Below, in pieces: positions 35,880 to 46,144 of a DNA stretch of 64,000 bases. This DNA is from Actinokineospora terrae. GTDB taxonomy: Bacteria > Actinomycetota > Actinomycetes > Mycobacteriales > Pseudonocardiaceae. Numbering within the stretch: the first letter of the stretch is position 1; each line of letters starts with the position of its first letter. The translations under genes were made by a program, and so were the position numbers. The notes under the pieces are model-generated. The model searched no databases and was not told the origin of the DNA. It saw nothing but the letters and a program-made list of their open reading frames with translations. The stretch is taken from the NCBI RefSeq assembly GCF_900111175.1, contig NZ_FOGI01000001.1, positions 1-64,000 of the forward strand. Reading direction: 5' to 3'.

Positions 35880-38800
35880 TTACTTGACGATGAGCTTGGT
35901 GTAAGCCGTCAGGAAATCGGTATCGACCTGGGCGTAGTTCGCCGTGTGGATTTCACTCAACTTGCGGAGCGTGATGTTGTCGTGCCGTCGTACAGTCACC
36001 TGGGGGTCGCCCACACCGGTGACTTCGATCTCCTTGTAGGTGGCGTCGATCTCGATCTCCCACAGTTCGGGTGCGAACGAGTCAATTTTCCCGTCCCACA
36101 TCAACTTCCCGTCTACGAGCAGCGAGTGCATCACTCCGACGAACTCGGCGGGCGTGCCCTTGGGGTGGTTCTTGACGAACTTCAGGAAGTGCCCGCGCAG
36201 GCTGTTGTGCCAGATCCCGTCCCGGCCGTTGTAGATGTTCTTGCCCTTGTTCGAGAACGCTCCGGCGTGGACGTGGATGGATTCCTTGCCGTACCTCTTC
36301 ACCGTGTTCGAAGGGGTGATCTCCCAGATCACGTGGCAGGTATACGAGCGGAGTTCGTGCTGCAGGGTCACCCAGTCGTCGGCGATCAGGGTGCCGTGCT
36401 GGAGGTCCTTCCGACTCCGCACGGCGACTTCGAGGACCTCGCCGATGTAGTTCGTCGGTATCCACTCGTGCATGCCCTCGTTCGCACCCCGGTACTCGCC
36501 CTTCAACCAGGCGCGCGACCCCGGGTGGGTGTCCCACAAGGTCTTGAACCGGTCGTAATCGATCTTCATGACGGTGCCGCCGCGCGCCATTGACCTGAGG
36601 AAGCCGATGACCCCGTCCGGGTGTGAGCGAACGGCGTTCTCCAGGTCGACGTCCGGTGGCGGGGTGCTTCCCGGCAAGGGGAGGTATTTTCCGTAGTGCC
36701 CCTTGGTCACGTCGAAGGCGAGGGTTGTGTAGTCCTTCCCGCCTTTTCCCCTGGTGTGTTCCGTGACGTCGGTCCGGATCTTGTCCTCGGATGCCTTGCC
36801 GACACCGGTGAGGAAGTCCGTCCGGGTGTCGCTGGACCCCACGAAGATCTTTTCCCGCCAGATCGTGGGCTTGTCCGGCCGGACTTTCCTGCCCGCGACG
36901 TACTTCGCGTAGAGCGCCTTCTGGTACCCGGCGTCCCGCAGCACCTTCGTCCCGTGGTCGGCCGAGCCCCGCAGGACGGACTCGTCCGACCAGATCGTCG
37001 TACGGCTCAACTGGTGTCGCCACCACTCCAGCAGGGCCTTCCCCAGGAACTTGCTGCCGAAGGCGAAGAGGTACCGCGGGAACCTGTCCTCGCGTCTCTG
37101 CTCCTTGGCGGCCCGTTCCGCCGCCGTGGCCCGCATCCGTTTGGGCGCCGTCCGGGCGGTCTGGACGTGCAGCAGTTCGCTGTCCAGGGTCTTGGCGTCG
37201 GTGACCAGGTGCAGGGGGACGCGGTGCTTGCGTTCGATCGCGGGCAGGCGGTCCGCGATCTGGTCGCGGGAGTCGGACCGCGCCAGGGCGCGGGTGGCGT
37301 CGGCGATGGCGGCCTGCTCGCGCGCGTCCGCGCCGCGTGCCCGGTCGGCACCCGGCTTGCCGCGCCTGGCGGGATCGCGCCGCTGACCAGGTCCGGGTCG
37401 TCGCTTCCCGGGGCCTGCCGGTGCGGGCTTTCCCGGTCCTGCCGTCTCGTGCCGCTTGCCGGGCTCCGGCGAACCGCGCCGCGTCTTGGCCAGGACCGCG
37501 CGGCTCGCGGCGACGATCTTGTCGATGACGAGGTCGACGGCCTTGGTGACCGGTTTGCTCAGGGACTGAACGATCGACTTGACCCTGGCGGTGACGCCGC
37601 CGAGGTTGAGCAGGGCGGCCAGGGCGCCGATGAGCAGGGGGATGCCCGCGGCCAGGGCGTTCTCGACGAGCAGCGGGACGCCGCCGCCACCGCCGCCCGC
37701 GATGGCGATGACGGCGTCGAGGACGGAGTTGACGAACGCCATGACCTGCGCGGCGTTGTCGATCAGGAACCGGACGAAGTCGATGATCATCTTGATCGCC
37801 CGGATGAACGCCGACGCCGGGTTGAGCAGGCTGATGATCAGGGTGATGCCCGCGACCAGGACGGTCGGCACCAGGTATTCGGCGATCTTGCCGAACAGCG
37901 CGCCCTTGATGTCGCCGACCGCGTCGCGCACGACCGGGCCGACGCCCTCGGACCGCAGCCGCGCCGCCTCGGGCACCGCGGCCTCGACCGCGTCCATCGC
38001 CCGCTCCGGGACGCCGCGGCGCAGCACCCGGGCGCGGATGGTCGCCCAGGTCAGCCCGAGGAGGGTGGCGATCATGGTGATGATCCCGGGGCTGTCGAAC
38101 CGCGCGGGCACCGGCAGGCCCGCGGCGGGCATGGCGCCGAAGAGCCAGCCGACCAGGCCGCGCTTGAGGTGCTCGCCGATGTTGGCGACGAACCCGCGCA
38201 GTCCGGCGCCGACCGCGCTGACCAGGTTGCCGAGGAAGCCGATCGGGTCGCGCAGGATGGCCCCGATCACCGCGGCCGCCTTGGCCAGGATGCCCAGCAG
38301 CAGGTCCTTGAGCTTGAGGATGGTGTCGATGACGCCCTTGACCGCGTCGACCGCCTTGGCCACCAGGCCCTTGTTCTTGTCCTTCTCGGCCGCGATCTCC
38401 TCGTCGACGGACTTGAGCGCGTCGTTGTACTTCGCGGCGAGGGTCTGCACGAGCGCGTCGCCCTTGGCGTCGACGGACTCGGTCAGCTCGTCGAACCTCC
38501 CCGAGAACTCGTCGGCGGCCCGCTTGCCGATCGCGCGCAGTTCCGGCGCCAGCGAGTCGACGGCGGTGCGCAGTTCGGCGCGGCCGACGCCGATGCGGGC
38601 CTTGGCGCGGTTCAGCTCGCCGCCGATGAGGTCGGCGACCTCGGAGATGACCCGCTGCACGCCGGTGACGTAGTTCTGCCGCGCGGCGTCGAAGAACCGG
38701 TTCACCTCGGCGGGCATCCCGGCGACCTTGTCCTTGATCCACCGGGCCGGGCCGAGCGGCCCGGAGTACCGCTTGTCCTTGTAGTCGTCCATCTTGCGCT

Positions 38801-39962
38801 TGTGCTCGGCGGTGAACGCGTCGCGGACGGCCTTCTCCCCGGCGGTGAACCGGTCCTCGACCTTCTTGTCCAGCTCGCCGAGGATCTTCTCGACGTCGGA
38901 CTTGGTGGCGTCGAAGACCTTCTGCAGCGTCGTGGTGACCTGCACGCGCCGCGCCTCGTCCTCGCTCTTGGCGCCCTGCTTGCCCGCGGTGACCTGTGCG
39001 CCCGCCTTGGTCCGGTCGCCCGCGAACGCGGTCATCGCCGTCGCCCCGGCCCGCGCGGCGTTGTTCTTCGTCCCGGCAAGGGTTTGCGCCTCCGCCGCCC
39101 GCACCTGGCCCGGCGCGGTCGCGGCGTGCGCCTCGGCGGACTTCTTCTCCCGCAACGCGTCGGCGAACTCGGGCTCGTTCGACCTGGCCAGCTGGTCCTC
39201 GGTGACCTCGGCCCGCGCCATCTGCTGGTCGACCTCGGCGGGACCGGCGGAGAAGTCGGTGGCGGCCGCGGGTGCCTTGTCCGGCACGGCGTTGGCGGCG
39301 TTCGGCGGCGCGGGGGTGGGCGGCGGGCGGTCCGGGGCGAGCGGGGTGACCGGTTTCTCCTGCGCGGCACCGGTGTCGGGCGGTGCCTTGGTGGTGGTCT
39401 CGATCTGCTCGGCCGACTGCTGCTTGCCCTGGGTGACCTGGCCCTGCACCTGGCCCTTGACCGCGTCGGCCTTGCCGGAGTCGGCGAACTTGTCGGCCTC
39501 GTCGAGGTTCTTGGGCGCCTGCGCGGCGATGGCCTCGTTGACCGCCCGGACGAACGCGGCCTTGTCGAACTCCCCGGGCTTCGCGGCGTTCATCTTCTCC
39601 GCGTTGGCCGTCTTGCCCTGCGCCTCCTTGTCGTCCTGGGGCGGGGTCGCGGCTGCTGCCGCGGCGGCGGCCTCGGTGCCGGGCGGGGGATGCGCCTTCG
39701 CCGTGCCCTGCTTGCCTTCCACCTCAGCGGCGACCACGGCGAACTTGGCGTCGGACTCTGCCGCCGCCCGCGTCTCCACCCGCTGCACCGCAGGCCGGGC
39801 GAGGAGACGCACCGCCGCCCGGTTGCCCGCCACCCGCTGCAACCGTTGCACCGCGGCGGGATCCACCGCCCGCCCCAGCCGAACCTGGCCTGACTCCCGC
39901 GGCCGCGGCACGGCCGACTGCGCTTCAGGGCGTTCCTGGGCACCGTCAGCCGGTGTCTTCAC
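35880..39962 (-). CDS. Large effector-like protein with AGNRA motif
   Basis: About 1360 residues. An N-terminal LQRVAGNRAAVRLL motif (41-54), common in actinobacterial contractile-injection cargo; an Ala/Pro/Lys-rich coiled region (60-500); hydrophobic, amphipathic stretches (about 540-840) able to enter membranes; a Pro/Arg/Lys-rich linker (about 840-900); and a distinct C-terminal domain (900-1360) with less biased codons and residues, including MHEWIPTNYI, SYTCHVIWE, HVHAGAFSNKGKNIYNG and WHNSLRGHFLKFVKNHPKG. The His/Glu/Asn-rich C-terminus suggests a nuclease-like toxin, but I do not recognise a family. GTG chosen for GGGGGG four bases upstream. No injection-system structural genes lie in the window. 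Confidence 0.75.
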   Translation of the reverse strand: MKTPADGAQERPEAQSAVPRPRESGQVRLGRAVDPAAVQRLQRVAGNRAAVRLLARPAVQRVETRAAAESDAKFAVVAAEVEGKQGTAKAHPPPGTEAAAAAAAATPPQDDKEAQGKTANAEKMNAAKPGEFDKAAFVRAVNEAIAAQAPKNLDEADKFADSGKADAVKGQVQGQVTQGKQQSAEQIETTTKAPPDTGAAQEKPVTPLAPDRPPPTPAPPNAANAVPDKAPAAATDFSAGPAEVDQQMARAEVTEDQLARSNEPEFADALREKKSAEAHAATAPGQVRAAEAQTLAGTKNNAARAGATAMTAFAGDRTKAGAQVTAGKQGAKSEDEARRVQVTTTLQKVFDATKSDVEKILGELDKKVEDRFTAGEKAVRDAFTAEHKRKMDDYKDKRYSGPLGPARWIKDKVAGMPAEVNRFFDAARQNYVTGVQRVISEVADLIGGELNRAKARIGVGRAELRTAVDSLAPELRAIGKRAADEFSGRFDELTESVDAKGDALVQTLAAKYNDALKSVDEEIAAEKDKNKGLVAKAVDAVKGVIDTILKLKDLLLGILAKAAAVIGAILRDPIGFLGNLVSAVGAGLRGFVANIGEHLKRGLVGWLFGAMPAAGLPVPARFDSPGIITMIATLLGLTWATIRARVLRRGVPERAMDAVEAAVPEAARLRSEGVGPVVRDAVGDIKGALFGKIAEYLVPTVLVAGITLIISLLNPASAFIRAIKMIIDFVRFLIDNAAQVMAFVNSVLDAVIAIAGGGGGGVPLLVENALAAGIPLLIGALAALLNLGGVTARVKSIVQSLSKPVTKAVDLVIDKIVAASRAVLAKTRRGSPEPGKRHETAGPGKPAPAGPGKRRPGPGQRRDPARRGKPGADRARGADAREQAAIADATRALARSDSRDQIADRLPAIERKHRVPLHLVTDAKTLDSELLHVQTARTAPKRMRATAAERAAKEQRREDRFPRYLFAFGSKFLGKALLEWWRHQLSRTTIWSDESVLRGSADHGTKVLRDAGYQKALYAKYVAGRKVRPDKPTIWREKIFVGSSDTRTDFLTGVGKASEDKIRTDVTEHTRGKGGKDYTTLAFDVTKGHYGKYLPLPGSTPPPDVDLENAVRSHPDGVIGFLRSMARGGTVMKIDYDRFKTLWDTHPGSRAWLKGEYRGANEGMHEWIPTNYIGEVLEVAVRSRKDLQHGTLIADDWVTLQHELRSYTCHVIWEITPSNTVKRYGKESIHVHAGAFSNKGKNIYNGRDGIWHNSLRGHFLKFVKNHPKGTPAEFVGVMHSLLVDGKLMWDGKIDSFAPELWEIEIDATYKEIEVTGVGDPQVTVRRHDNITLRKLSEIHTANYAQVDTDFLTAYTKLIVK

Positions 39963-39964
39963 AC

Positions 39965-40010
39965 GTCCCCCCAGACCTGCGCCTGCTCCTCTCACCCCAG
40001 TCTGGGGGAC
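39965..40010. promoter_or_regulatory. Inverted repeat before effector gene
   Basis: GTCCCCCCAGAC and GTCTGGGGGAC pair with one bulged base across a 23-base spacer. The left arm overlaps the ribosome site of the effector gene. Confidence 0.4.
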
Positions 40011-40169
40011 TTCGCCGGGACCGGAGGCCGAGTCAGCGGACGGTTGCGGCTTCCCGGAAGGGCGTAGACCCCCGTGGGACTGACGGCTCGCCGACCCGCT
40101 GCGCCACGATCGGCCCGAATTGGGGCGAGCGGTGTTTCAGCAGGTCCGAACCCGGGAACACCCCCGCTC

Positions 40170-41132
40170 GTGCGACTGCGGCGCAGTGATTGCTCGGCAC
40201 CGGGGATCCGGCGGCGGAGGGTGGGGCGGGGGTTTGCCTACAGCCGCGATGACGGGCGGGTGGTGACGGAGGAGGAGAAGGCTCGGGTCAAGGGGTTGGC
40301 GGTGCCGCCCGCGTGGCGGGACGTGTGGATCTGCCCGCACCCGACCGGGCACATCCAGGCGGTGGGGGTTGATGACGCGGGGCGCAGGCAGTACCTCTAC
40401 CACGACCAATGGCGGGAAGACCGGGACGCCGAGAAGCACGAGCGGGTGTTGGTGCTGGCGCGGCGGATGCCGAAGGTGCGGGAGCGGATCGAGCACGACC
40501 TGAGGCTGCCGGGCCTCACGCGGGAGCGGGTGCTCGCGGGCGCGCTCAGGATCCTCGACAGGGGTGTGTTCCGCGTCGGTGGCGAGGAGTACGCCGAGGA
40601 GAACGACTCGCGCGGCGTGTCCACATTGCTCCGCAGGCACGTGACCCCGCGCGCGGGTGAGCTTCACTTCGAGTTCCCCGCCAAGAGCGGCCAGCACCGA
40701 GAGGCCACCATCAAGGACCCGCTGCTGGGCAAGCTCATCGTGGCACTACGACGAGGACGCGCCGACGACGACAGGTTGTTCTACCACCGGGACGGCGAGA
40801 TCCACGCCGGTGAGGTGAACGAGCGGTTCAAGGAGTTCGCGGGCGATGACTTCACCGTCAAGGACATGCGCACCTGGACCGCGACCGTGTTGGCCGCCAC
40901 CGAGTTCGCCGCCTACGACGGGCCGCCGAGCAAGCGCGCGGTGGCGCAGGTCATGCGGACCGTCGCCGAGCAGTTGGGCAACACGCCCGCGATGGCCCGC
41001 AAGTCCTATGTGGACCCGCGGGTCGTCGACGCGTTCACCGGGGGCCGCACGATCCCGCTCAAGCGCGCCACCGGCGAGCAGGACGTCCGGGAGCCGCTGG
41101 AACGCGCCGTCCTACGGCTCCTGCGTACTTGA
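40170..41132 (+). CDS. DNA topoisomerase IB
   Basis: 320 residues, the poxvirus-like type IB family found in many actinomycetes. N-terminal LRRSDCSAPGIRRRRVGRGFAY is the family start and fixes the GTG. Catalytic residues are spread over VPPAWRDVWI, KDMRTWTATVLAATEFA and the active tyrosine Y280 in ARKSYVDPRVVDAF. It relaxes supercoils by transient single-strand breaks. The 3' end overlaps the convergent GH65 gene by 21 bases. Confidence 0.93.
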   Translation: MRLRRSDCSAPGIRRRRVGRGFAYSRDDGRVVTEEEKARVKGLAVPPAWRDVWICPHPTGHIQAVGVDDAGRRQYLYHDQWREDRDAEKHERVLVLARRMPKVRERIEHDLRLPGLTRERVLAGALRILDRGVFRVGGEEYAEENDSRGVSTLLRRHVTPRAGELHFEFPAKSGQHREATIKDPLLGKLIVALRRGRADDDRLFYHRDGEIHAGEVNERFKEFAGDDFTVKDMRTWTATVLAATEFAAYDGPPSKRAVAQVMRTVAEQLGNTPAMARKSYVDPRVVDAFTGGRTIPLKRATGEQDVREPLERAVLRLLRT

Positions 41133-43490
41133 GCCCGCCTTCGTCCGGCGGCGCGGTTCGCGGCCAGGCGGGGCGGACGGGGTGGGGAAGACCGGGGGAG
41201 CGGGGATCGGCAGCGTCACCTCGCCGTCGATGACGATGTCGTCGCCGTGGTGGCGGGTCCGCACCGGGTCGCCGGAGGTCAACCGGTAGGTGGCCTGGTC
41301 GGCGGTCACCTCCACCTGGATGCGGCTGTCGCGGTAGGACATCCGGAACGCCACCCGGTCCAGCGCGTCGGGCAGCCGGGGCGCGAAGGTCAGCGTGCCG
41401 CCGTGGTCGCGCATGCCGCCCAGACCGGCCACGATCGCCTGCCACGCCCCCGCCAGCGACGCCATGTGCAGGCCGTTGGCGACGTTGTGGTGCAGGTCGT
41501 TGAGGTCGGTCAGCGCCGCCTCGGCCAGGTAGGCGTAAGCGAGATCCATATGACCGCACTCGGCCGCGACAACCGACTGCGTTCCGGCTGAGAGCGACGA
41601 GTCCCGGACCGTGCGGGCTTCGTAGTAGGCGAAGTCAGCGGCCTTCTGCTCTAGCGTGAACGCGTCCCCCCGCAGGTGCAGGGCCAGGACGAGGTCGGCC
41701 TGCTTCACGACCTGCCTGCGGTAGAGCTCGAAGTACGGGTAGTGCAACAGCAGCGGGTACTTCTCCGCCTCGGTCCCCTCGAAGTCCCACTCCTCGTGCG
41801 CGGTGAACCCCTCGGCCTGCTCGTGCACCCCGAGCAGCTCGTCGAACGGTAGGCGCATCCGGTCCGCCGCGCGCGCCCACTCGGCCAGCTCGTCCTCGGT
41901 CACGTCCAGCCGGGTGGCGACCTTCGGGTTGCGCTCACAGGCCGCGATGGCCTCGCGCAGGTTCTTCTGCGCCATCAGGTTCGTGTAGATGTTGTTGTCC
42001 ACCACCGCCGAGTACTCGTCCGGCCCGGTGATCCCATCGATGCGGAACCCGTCGTGCGGGTCGTGGTGCCCTAGCGACCGCCACAGCCGGGCGGTCTCCA
42101 CCAGCAGCTCCGTGCCCGCGGCCTGGTCGAACTCCGTGTCCAACGTCGCCGCGTAGTACCGGGCGACCGCGTCGGCGATGTCAGCGCTGACGTGGAAGGC
42201 CGCCGTACCCGCGGGCCAGTACGCCGAGCACTCCTTGCCGTTGATCGACCGCCACGGGAACGCCGCACCGCGCTTCCCGAGCACCTCGGCGCGTTCTTGC
42301 GCCAACGACAACGTCGAGTGCCGCCACCGCAGCGCGTCTCTAGCCGCCTTCGGCATCGTGTACGTCAACACCGGCAGGACGAACGTCTCCGTGTCCCAGA
42401 ACGCGTGCCCGTCATAACCGGGACCGGTAAGACCCTTGCCCGGGATGCCGCGACTCTCCCCGCGCGCCCCGGCTTGCAGGACGTGGAACAGCCCCAACCG
42501 CACCGCCTGCTGGAGTTCGTCGTCGCCGTCGATCTCGACGTCGGCGGCCTCCCAGAAGTCGTCGAGGAACGCCCGCTGCTCGGCCAGCAACCCCTCCCAG
42601 CCGGTCTGCAGCGCGCCCGCCAGCGCCGCCTCCACCTGCGCGCGCAACGCGGGACCCGAGCGCGTGCTCGACCAGCCGTAGCCCAGGTACTTGGTCAGCC
42701 GCAGCACCCCGCCGACCGGGATGTCGGCCGCCACCGTCAGCCGCGCCAGGTCGTCCTCGGCCGACACCTCGGTGCGCAGGCCCGGCACGTCCTCGACCTC
42801 GTGGTCCATCCCGGCCGCCATCCGCAGCCCGGACTCCTTGGTCTGGTGCACCAGCACCGCCCGCAACCCCGAGCAGTGGTGCGACTCACCGGCCAGCGGC
42901 GACTTCAGCGCCAGCGCGACCCGCGGGTCGCGGGTGCGGCTCTCGATCGGCTCGTTGGCCAGCAGGTCCGACTGCACCACCAGCTGTGTCTTCTCCGGCC
43001 CCGCGCTGTCCCCGGCGACCGGCTCGACCTCGTAGCGGATGGCCGCGACCGCGCGCTGGGTGAACGACACCAGCCGCTGCGTGCGGACCCGCACCCGGCG
43101 CCCGGTCGGCGACTCCCACAGCGTCTGCCTGGTCAGCACCCCGGTGCGGAAGTCCAGCGTGCGGTGGTGCTCCAGGGCCTGCCCGTAGCGCATGTCCAGC
43201 GGCTCGTCCTCGACCAGCAGCCGGATGATCTTGCCGTCGGTCACGTTGACCACGGTCTGCCCCGCCTCGGGGTAGCCGTAACCGGCCTCGGCATAGGGCA
43301 ACGCGTGTTCCTCGTAGAACCCGTTGAGGTACGTCCCCGGTAGCCCTACCGGCTCACCCTCGTCGAGACTCCCGCGCAGCCCCACGTGCCCGTTGGACAA
43401 CGCGAACACGGACTCCGTGCGGTGCAACTGGTCCACCGCGAGCCCACTCCACCGCAGCTCCCACGGCGCCAGGTCGAAACCGCCGCTCAC
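41112..43490 (-). CDS. GH65 glycoside phosphorylase
   Basis: 792 residues: N-terminal beta-sandwich, (alpha/alpha)6 barrel, C-terminal beta domain. Catalytic acid E492 is in [19 protein letters not shown] and KQADLVLAL belong to substrate and phosphate sites. It should phosphorolyse an alpha-glucobiose (maltose, trehalose or kojibiose) to beta-glucose 1-phosphate; specificity is not readable. The phosphoglucomutase gene upstream overlaps it (GTGA), which fits this product. Confidence 0.92.
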   Translation of the reverse strand: MSGGFDLAPWELRWSGLAVDQLHRTESVFALSNGHVGLRGSLDEGEPVGLPGTYLNGFYEEHALPYAEAGYGYPEAGQTVVNVTDGKIIRLLVEDEPLDMRYGQALEHHRTLDFRTGVLTRQTLWESPTGRRVRVRTQRLVSFTQRAVAAIRYEVEPVAGDSAGPEKTQLVVQSDLLANEPIESRTRDPRVALALKSPLAGESHHCSGLRAVLVHQTKESGLRMAAGMDHEVEDVPGLRTEVSAEDDLARLTVAADIPVGGVLRLTKYLGYGWSSTRSGPALRAQVEAALAGALQTGWEGLLAEQRAFLDDFWEAADVEIDGDDELQQAVRLGLFHVLQAGARGESRGIPGKGLTGPGYDGHAFWDTETFVLPVLTYTMPKAARDALRWRHSTLSLAQERAEVLGKRGAAFPWRSINGKECSAYWPAGTAAFHVSADIADAVARYYAATLDTEFDQAAGTELLVETARLWRSLGHHDPHDGFRIDGITGPDEYSAVVDNNIYTNLMAQKNLREAIAACERNPKVATRLDVTEDELAEWARAADRMRLPFDELLGVHEQAEGFTAHEEWDFEGTEAEKYPLLLHYPYFELYRRQVVKQADLVLALHLRGDAFTLEQKAADFAYYEARTVRDSSLSAGTQSVVAAECGHMDLAYAYLAEAALTDLNDLHHNVANGLHMASLAGAWQAIVAGLGGMRDHGGTLTFAPRLPDALDRVAFRMSYRDSRIQVEVTADQATYRLTSGDPVRTRHHGDDIVIDGEVTLPIPAPPVFPTPSAPPGREPRRRTKAGSSTQEP

Positions 43491-44221
43491 TTGGCCCCGT
43501 CCAGCAGCTCCGCCAGGTCGTCCACGACGATGTCGGCACCGTGCTCCAGCAACTGATCCGCTTGGTCAGCCCGGTCGACGCCGACGACGTAACCGAACCC
43601 GCCCGCGCGCCCCGCTTCCACGCCCGACAACGCGTCCTCGAACACGGCAGCCTCACCAGGCGCCACACCCAGGGCGCGCGCCCCGGCCAGGAACGAGTCC
43701 GGCGCCGGTTTCCCCCGCAGCCGCTCTTCGACGATGGTGATGCCATCGACGCGGGCCTGTACGAACGAGGTCAGACCCGCCACCTCCAACACGTGTTCCC
43801 CATTGGCGGACGACGTCACCACCGCGATCTTCAACCCCGCCGCGCGTGCCGCCTCCAGGTACGCGACCGAACCCGGGTAGGGCTGCACGCCCTTCTCGTC
43901 GATGAGCCGCAGCAGCGCCTCGTTCTTGCGGTTCCCCACGCCGTTGATGGTCTCCGCGTCCGGCGAGTCGTCCGCGCCGCCCTCCGGCAGCTGGATCCCG
44001 CGCGACGACAGGAAGGTCCGCACGCCGTCCGCGCGCGGCCTCCCGTCGACGAAGGCGGTGTAGTCGTGCAGCGTGAACGGCGCGCGATCACCGTCCGAGC
44101 GGTGCGCGAGGAACTCGTCGAAGGTCCGCTGCCACGCGATGCGGTGCAGGGTCGCCGTGCTCGTCAGCACGCCGTCTAGGTCGAACAGGCAGGCCGTCAC
44201 CGCGCCGGGGAGACCGATCAT
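43487..44221 (-). CDS. Beta-phosphoglucomutase-like HAD hydrolase
   Basis: 244 residues: HAD motif [14 protein letters not shown] (nucleophile Asp and the +2 Asp replaced by the DxD pattern of beta-PGM), motif II VVTSS, Lys in RGKPAPDSF and motif [13 protein letters not shown]. It would turn beta-glucose 1-phosphate from the GH65 enzyme into glucose 6-phosphate. First gene of the two-gene operon. Confidence 0.9.
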   Translation of the reverse strand: MIGLPGAVTACLFDLDGVLTSTATLHRIAWQRTFDEFLAHRSDGDRAPFTLHDYTAFVDGRPRADGVRTFLSSRGIQLPEGGADDSPDAETINGVGNRKNEALLRLIDEKGVQPYPGSVAYLEAARAAGLKIAVVTSSANGEHVLEVAGLTSFVQARVDGITIVEERLRGKPAPDSFLAGARALGVAPGEAAVFEDALSGVEAGRAGGFGYVVGVDRADQADQLLEHGADIVVDDLAELLDGAK

Positions 44222-44342
44222 GCCTGAACGCTACCGGCGCCACGGCCGCGCGGCAGGTCAACCCGGTGTGACCGCCACCTGGTATGACCGCCGGGTCGGG
44301 TTCGCGCTGCCGCCCGCTGGACGCTCCTGGGACAATGCCTCC

Positions 44343-44732
44343 ATGCCAGCCTCGACGCCCGCCCCCGACCCGGCCCCCGGTGCCGCCTCGCCGCAGCTGC
44401 TGGAGGTCACCGTCGACGAGCACCCCGAGGGTGCCGTCGTGGTCCGCGCCGGTGGCGAGATCGACCTGCTCACCGCGCCCCGCTTCGCCGACGCCATGGT
44501 CACCGCCATCGACGGCGGCGCCGCCCTGGTCGTGGTCGACCTGGACCAGGTGACCTTCTTCGGGTCGGCCGCGGTGGCGAACCTGGCCCGCGCCGCCGAG
44601 CGCGCCGACACCGCGGGCACCGTGTTCCGGCTCGTGGTCGGCGAGTCGATGGCCACCAGGGTGCTGGAGATCAGCGGGCTCGCCGACCTGCTCGACCTGC
44701 GCCCCACGGTGGCTGACGCGCTCGCGGGCTGA
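44343..44732 (+). CDS. STAS-domain anti-sigma factor antagonist
   Basis: 129 residues: a Pro/Ala-rich N-terminus (1-20) and a STAS domain (21-129). The phospho-acceptor position is kept as S75 in VTFFGSAAVANL. It should compete with sigma for an RsbW-type kinase and be switched off by phosphorylation. The ATG sits seven bases after GACAAT, so a leaderless transcript is possible. The gene is near, but not within, the rsbW-sigF operon. Confidence 0.88.
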   Translation: MPASTPAPDPAPGAASPQLLEVTVDEHPEGAVVVRAGGEIDLLTAPRFADAMVTAIDGGAALVVVDLDQVTFFGSAAVANLARAAERADTAGTVFRLVVGESMATRVLEISGLADLLDLRPTVADALAG

Positions 44733-44989
44733 TCCTGCCGGTTACCACCGGGTTACTCCGGAGAGTGACCAGCGCCACCTCCGCTCGGGAACGCTCGACC
44801 CCCCTCGCGCGTTGGACCGGGTGTCGCCGCGCGGAGGAAGACCCGCGGACGTTTCCCGGAGATGTTCCCCCCAACGTCGCTGGACGCACGCCGTGTGCCT
44901 CCGCGACGGCGACACGAGCCGCCGACCGGACGACCCCCCACCCCAGTCCGGTCGGCGGCGCACCCCCCGCACCCCGCGCGCCTCGTCCA

Positions 44990-45013
44990 CTACCGAGTGT
45001 CATCACTCGGTAG
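44990..45013. promoter_or_regulatory. 10-bp inverted repeat before whiB-like gene
   Basis: CTACCGAGTG and CACTCGGTAG with a 4-base spacer, 47-70 bases upstream of the start. It could be an operator or a 5' leader hairpin. The rest of the 327-base gap from 44733 shows nothing convincing. Confidence 0.45.
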
Positions 45014-45059
45014 AGGTGCGTGGGGTTTCGCGCGGGTGCCGCGGGGCTACCCGGCCGGG

Positions 45060-45347
45060 GTGAGAAGAGCCCCCGAGCCGTGGCAGGCCCACGGCGCCTG
45101 CCAGACGTTGCCCGTCGACCGGTTCTACAGCCCGGACAACGAGCGCGGCCTCGCCCGCGACCGACGCGTCCAAGCGGCCAAGCTGGTCTGCTCCCGGTGC
45201 CCGGTGCTCCGCCGGTGTCGTGATTTCGCCCTGCGCACCGCGGAGCCCTACGGCGTCTGGGGTGGTCTGGACGAGCGCGAGCGCGCGGACCTCCGTCGCG
45301 CCGCCCGCATCCCTACGCCCAGAGGCACCGAGGTCGCCGCGGTCTAG
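45060..45347 (+). CDS. WhiB-like iron-sulphur regulator
   Basis: 95 residues with the four cluster cysteines C14, C44, C47 and C53 (C-X29-C-X2-C-X5-C), the GVWGG turn (65-69) and a basic C-terminus. Wbl proteins bind [4Fe-4S] and the housekeeping sigma factor. The start is uncertain (GTG 45060 or GTG 45036). Its stop overlaps that of the convergent sigF in the four bases CTAG. Subclass not determined. Confidence 0.9.
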   Translation: MRRAPEPWQAHGACQTLPVDRFYSPDNERGLARDRRVQAAKLVCSRCPVLRRCRDFALRTAEPYGVWGGLDERERADLRRAARIPTPRGTEVAAV

Positions 45348-46144
45348 AGGTCCTCGGTCATCATCTCTCGTAGGCCTGCGAGGGTCTTGGCCAAGAGGCG
45401 GGACACGTGCATCTGCGAAAGCCCGACCTTGTCCGCGATCTGCGTCTGCGTGAGGTTGCCATAGAAGCGCAGGATCAGGATCTGCCGCTCGCGTTCAGGT
45501 AGCCGTGCCAGCAGCGGTTTCAGCGTCTCGTGGTACTCCACGTCAGCCATACCGGTGTCCTCGACGCCGATCCGGTCCCCAACCGACCCGGTCTCGTCCT
45601 GCGGTCCCAGGATCTCGTCGAGCGAGCGCGACCGGTACACCGCGCCCGCCTGCAACCCCGCGTAGATGTCCTCGACCGGCATGTCCAGCCGCTCGGCCAG
45701 TTCTCGCGGTGTCGGTGCCCGCCCCAGGCGCTGCGACATCTCGCTGGTGGCCCCGGCGATGGCCAGGTGCAGTTCCTTGAGCCTGCGCGGGACCCGCATC
45801 GACCAGCTCGCGTCCCGGAAGTGCCTGCGCACCTCGCCCATCACCGTGGGCACCGCGAAGGACAGGAAGTCGCTGCCCCGGCCCGGGTCGAACCGGTCGA
45901 TGGCGTTGATCAACCCGACCGTGGCCACCTGGAGCAGGTCGTCGTAGGGCTCGCCGCGGTTGGCGAAGCGCCGCGCCACGTGCTGGGCCAGCGGCAGGAA
46001 CTCGGTCACCAGCGACGCCCGCAACCGCTCGCGCCGCGGGCTGCCCGCGGGCAGTTCCGCGAACTCGGCGAGCAGCGGGGCGAGGTGGGCGTATCCGGAG
46101 TTCTCCACGCGTTCGGCCGACGTGGCCATCTGGGGCTGCGTCAC
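45344..46144 (-). CDS. sigF: SigF/SigB-family sigma factor
   Basis: 266 residues with regions 2 to 4 (PYDDLLQVATVGLINAIDRF; ERQILILRFYGNLTQTQIAD; helix-turn-helix SQMHVSRLLAKTL), the layout of SigF-type stress sigma factors. GTG overlaps the upstream anti-sigma stop by GTGA, the usual coupling of usfX/rsbW-sigF. A GTGT-N15-GGGTAT promoter before the operon suggests autoregulation. Confidence 0.92.
   Translation of the reverse strand: MTQPQMATSAERVENSGYAHLAPLLAEFAELPAGSPRRERLRASLVTEFLPLAQHVARRFANRGEPYDDLLQVATVGLINAIDRFDPGRGSDFLSFAVPTVMGEVRRHFRDASWSMRVPRRLKELHLAIAGATSEMSQRLGRAPTPRELAERLDMPVEDIYAGLQAGAVYRSRSLDEILGPQDETGSVGDRIGVEDTGMADVEYHETLKPLLARLPERERQILILRFYGNLTQTQIADKVGLSQMHVSRLLAKTLAGLREMMTEDL

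Noticed and set aside
36696..39893. 1065-codon plus-strand frame opposite the effector gene
   Set aside because: Gly/Asp/Val-rich antisense shadow; the minus strand frame has domains and a start.
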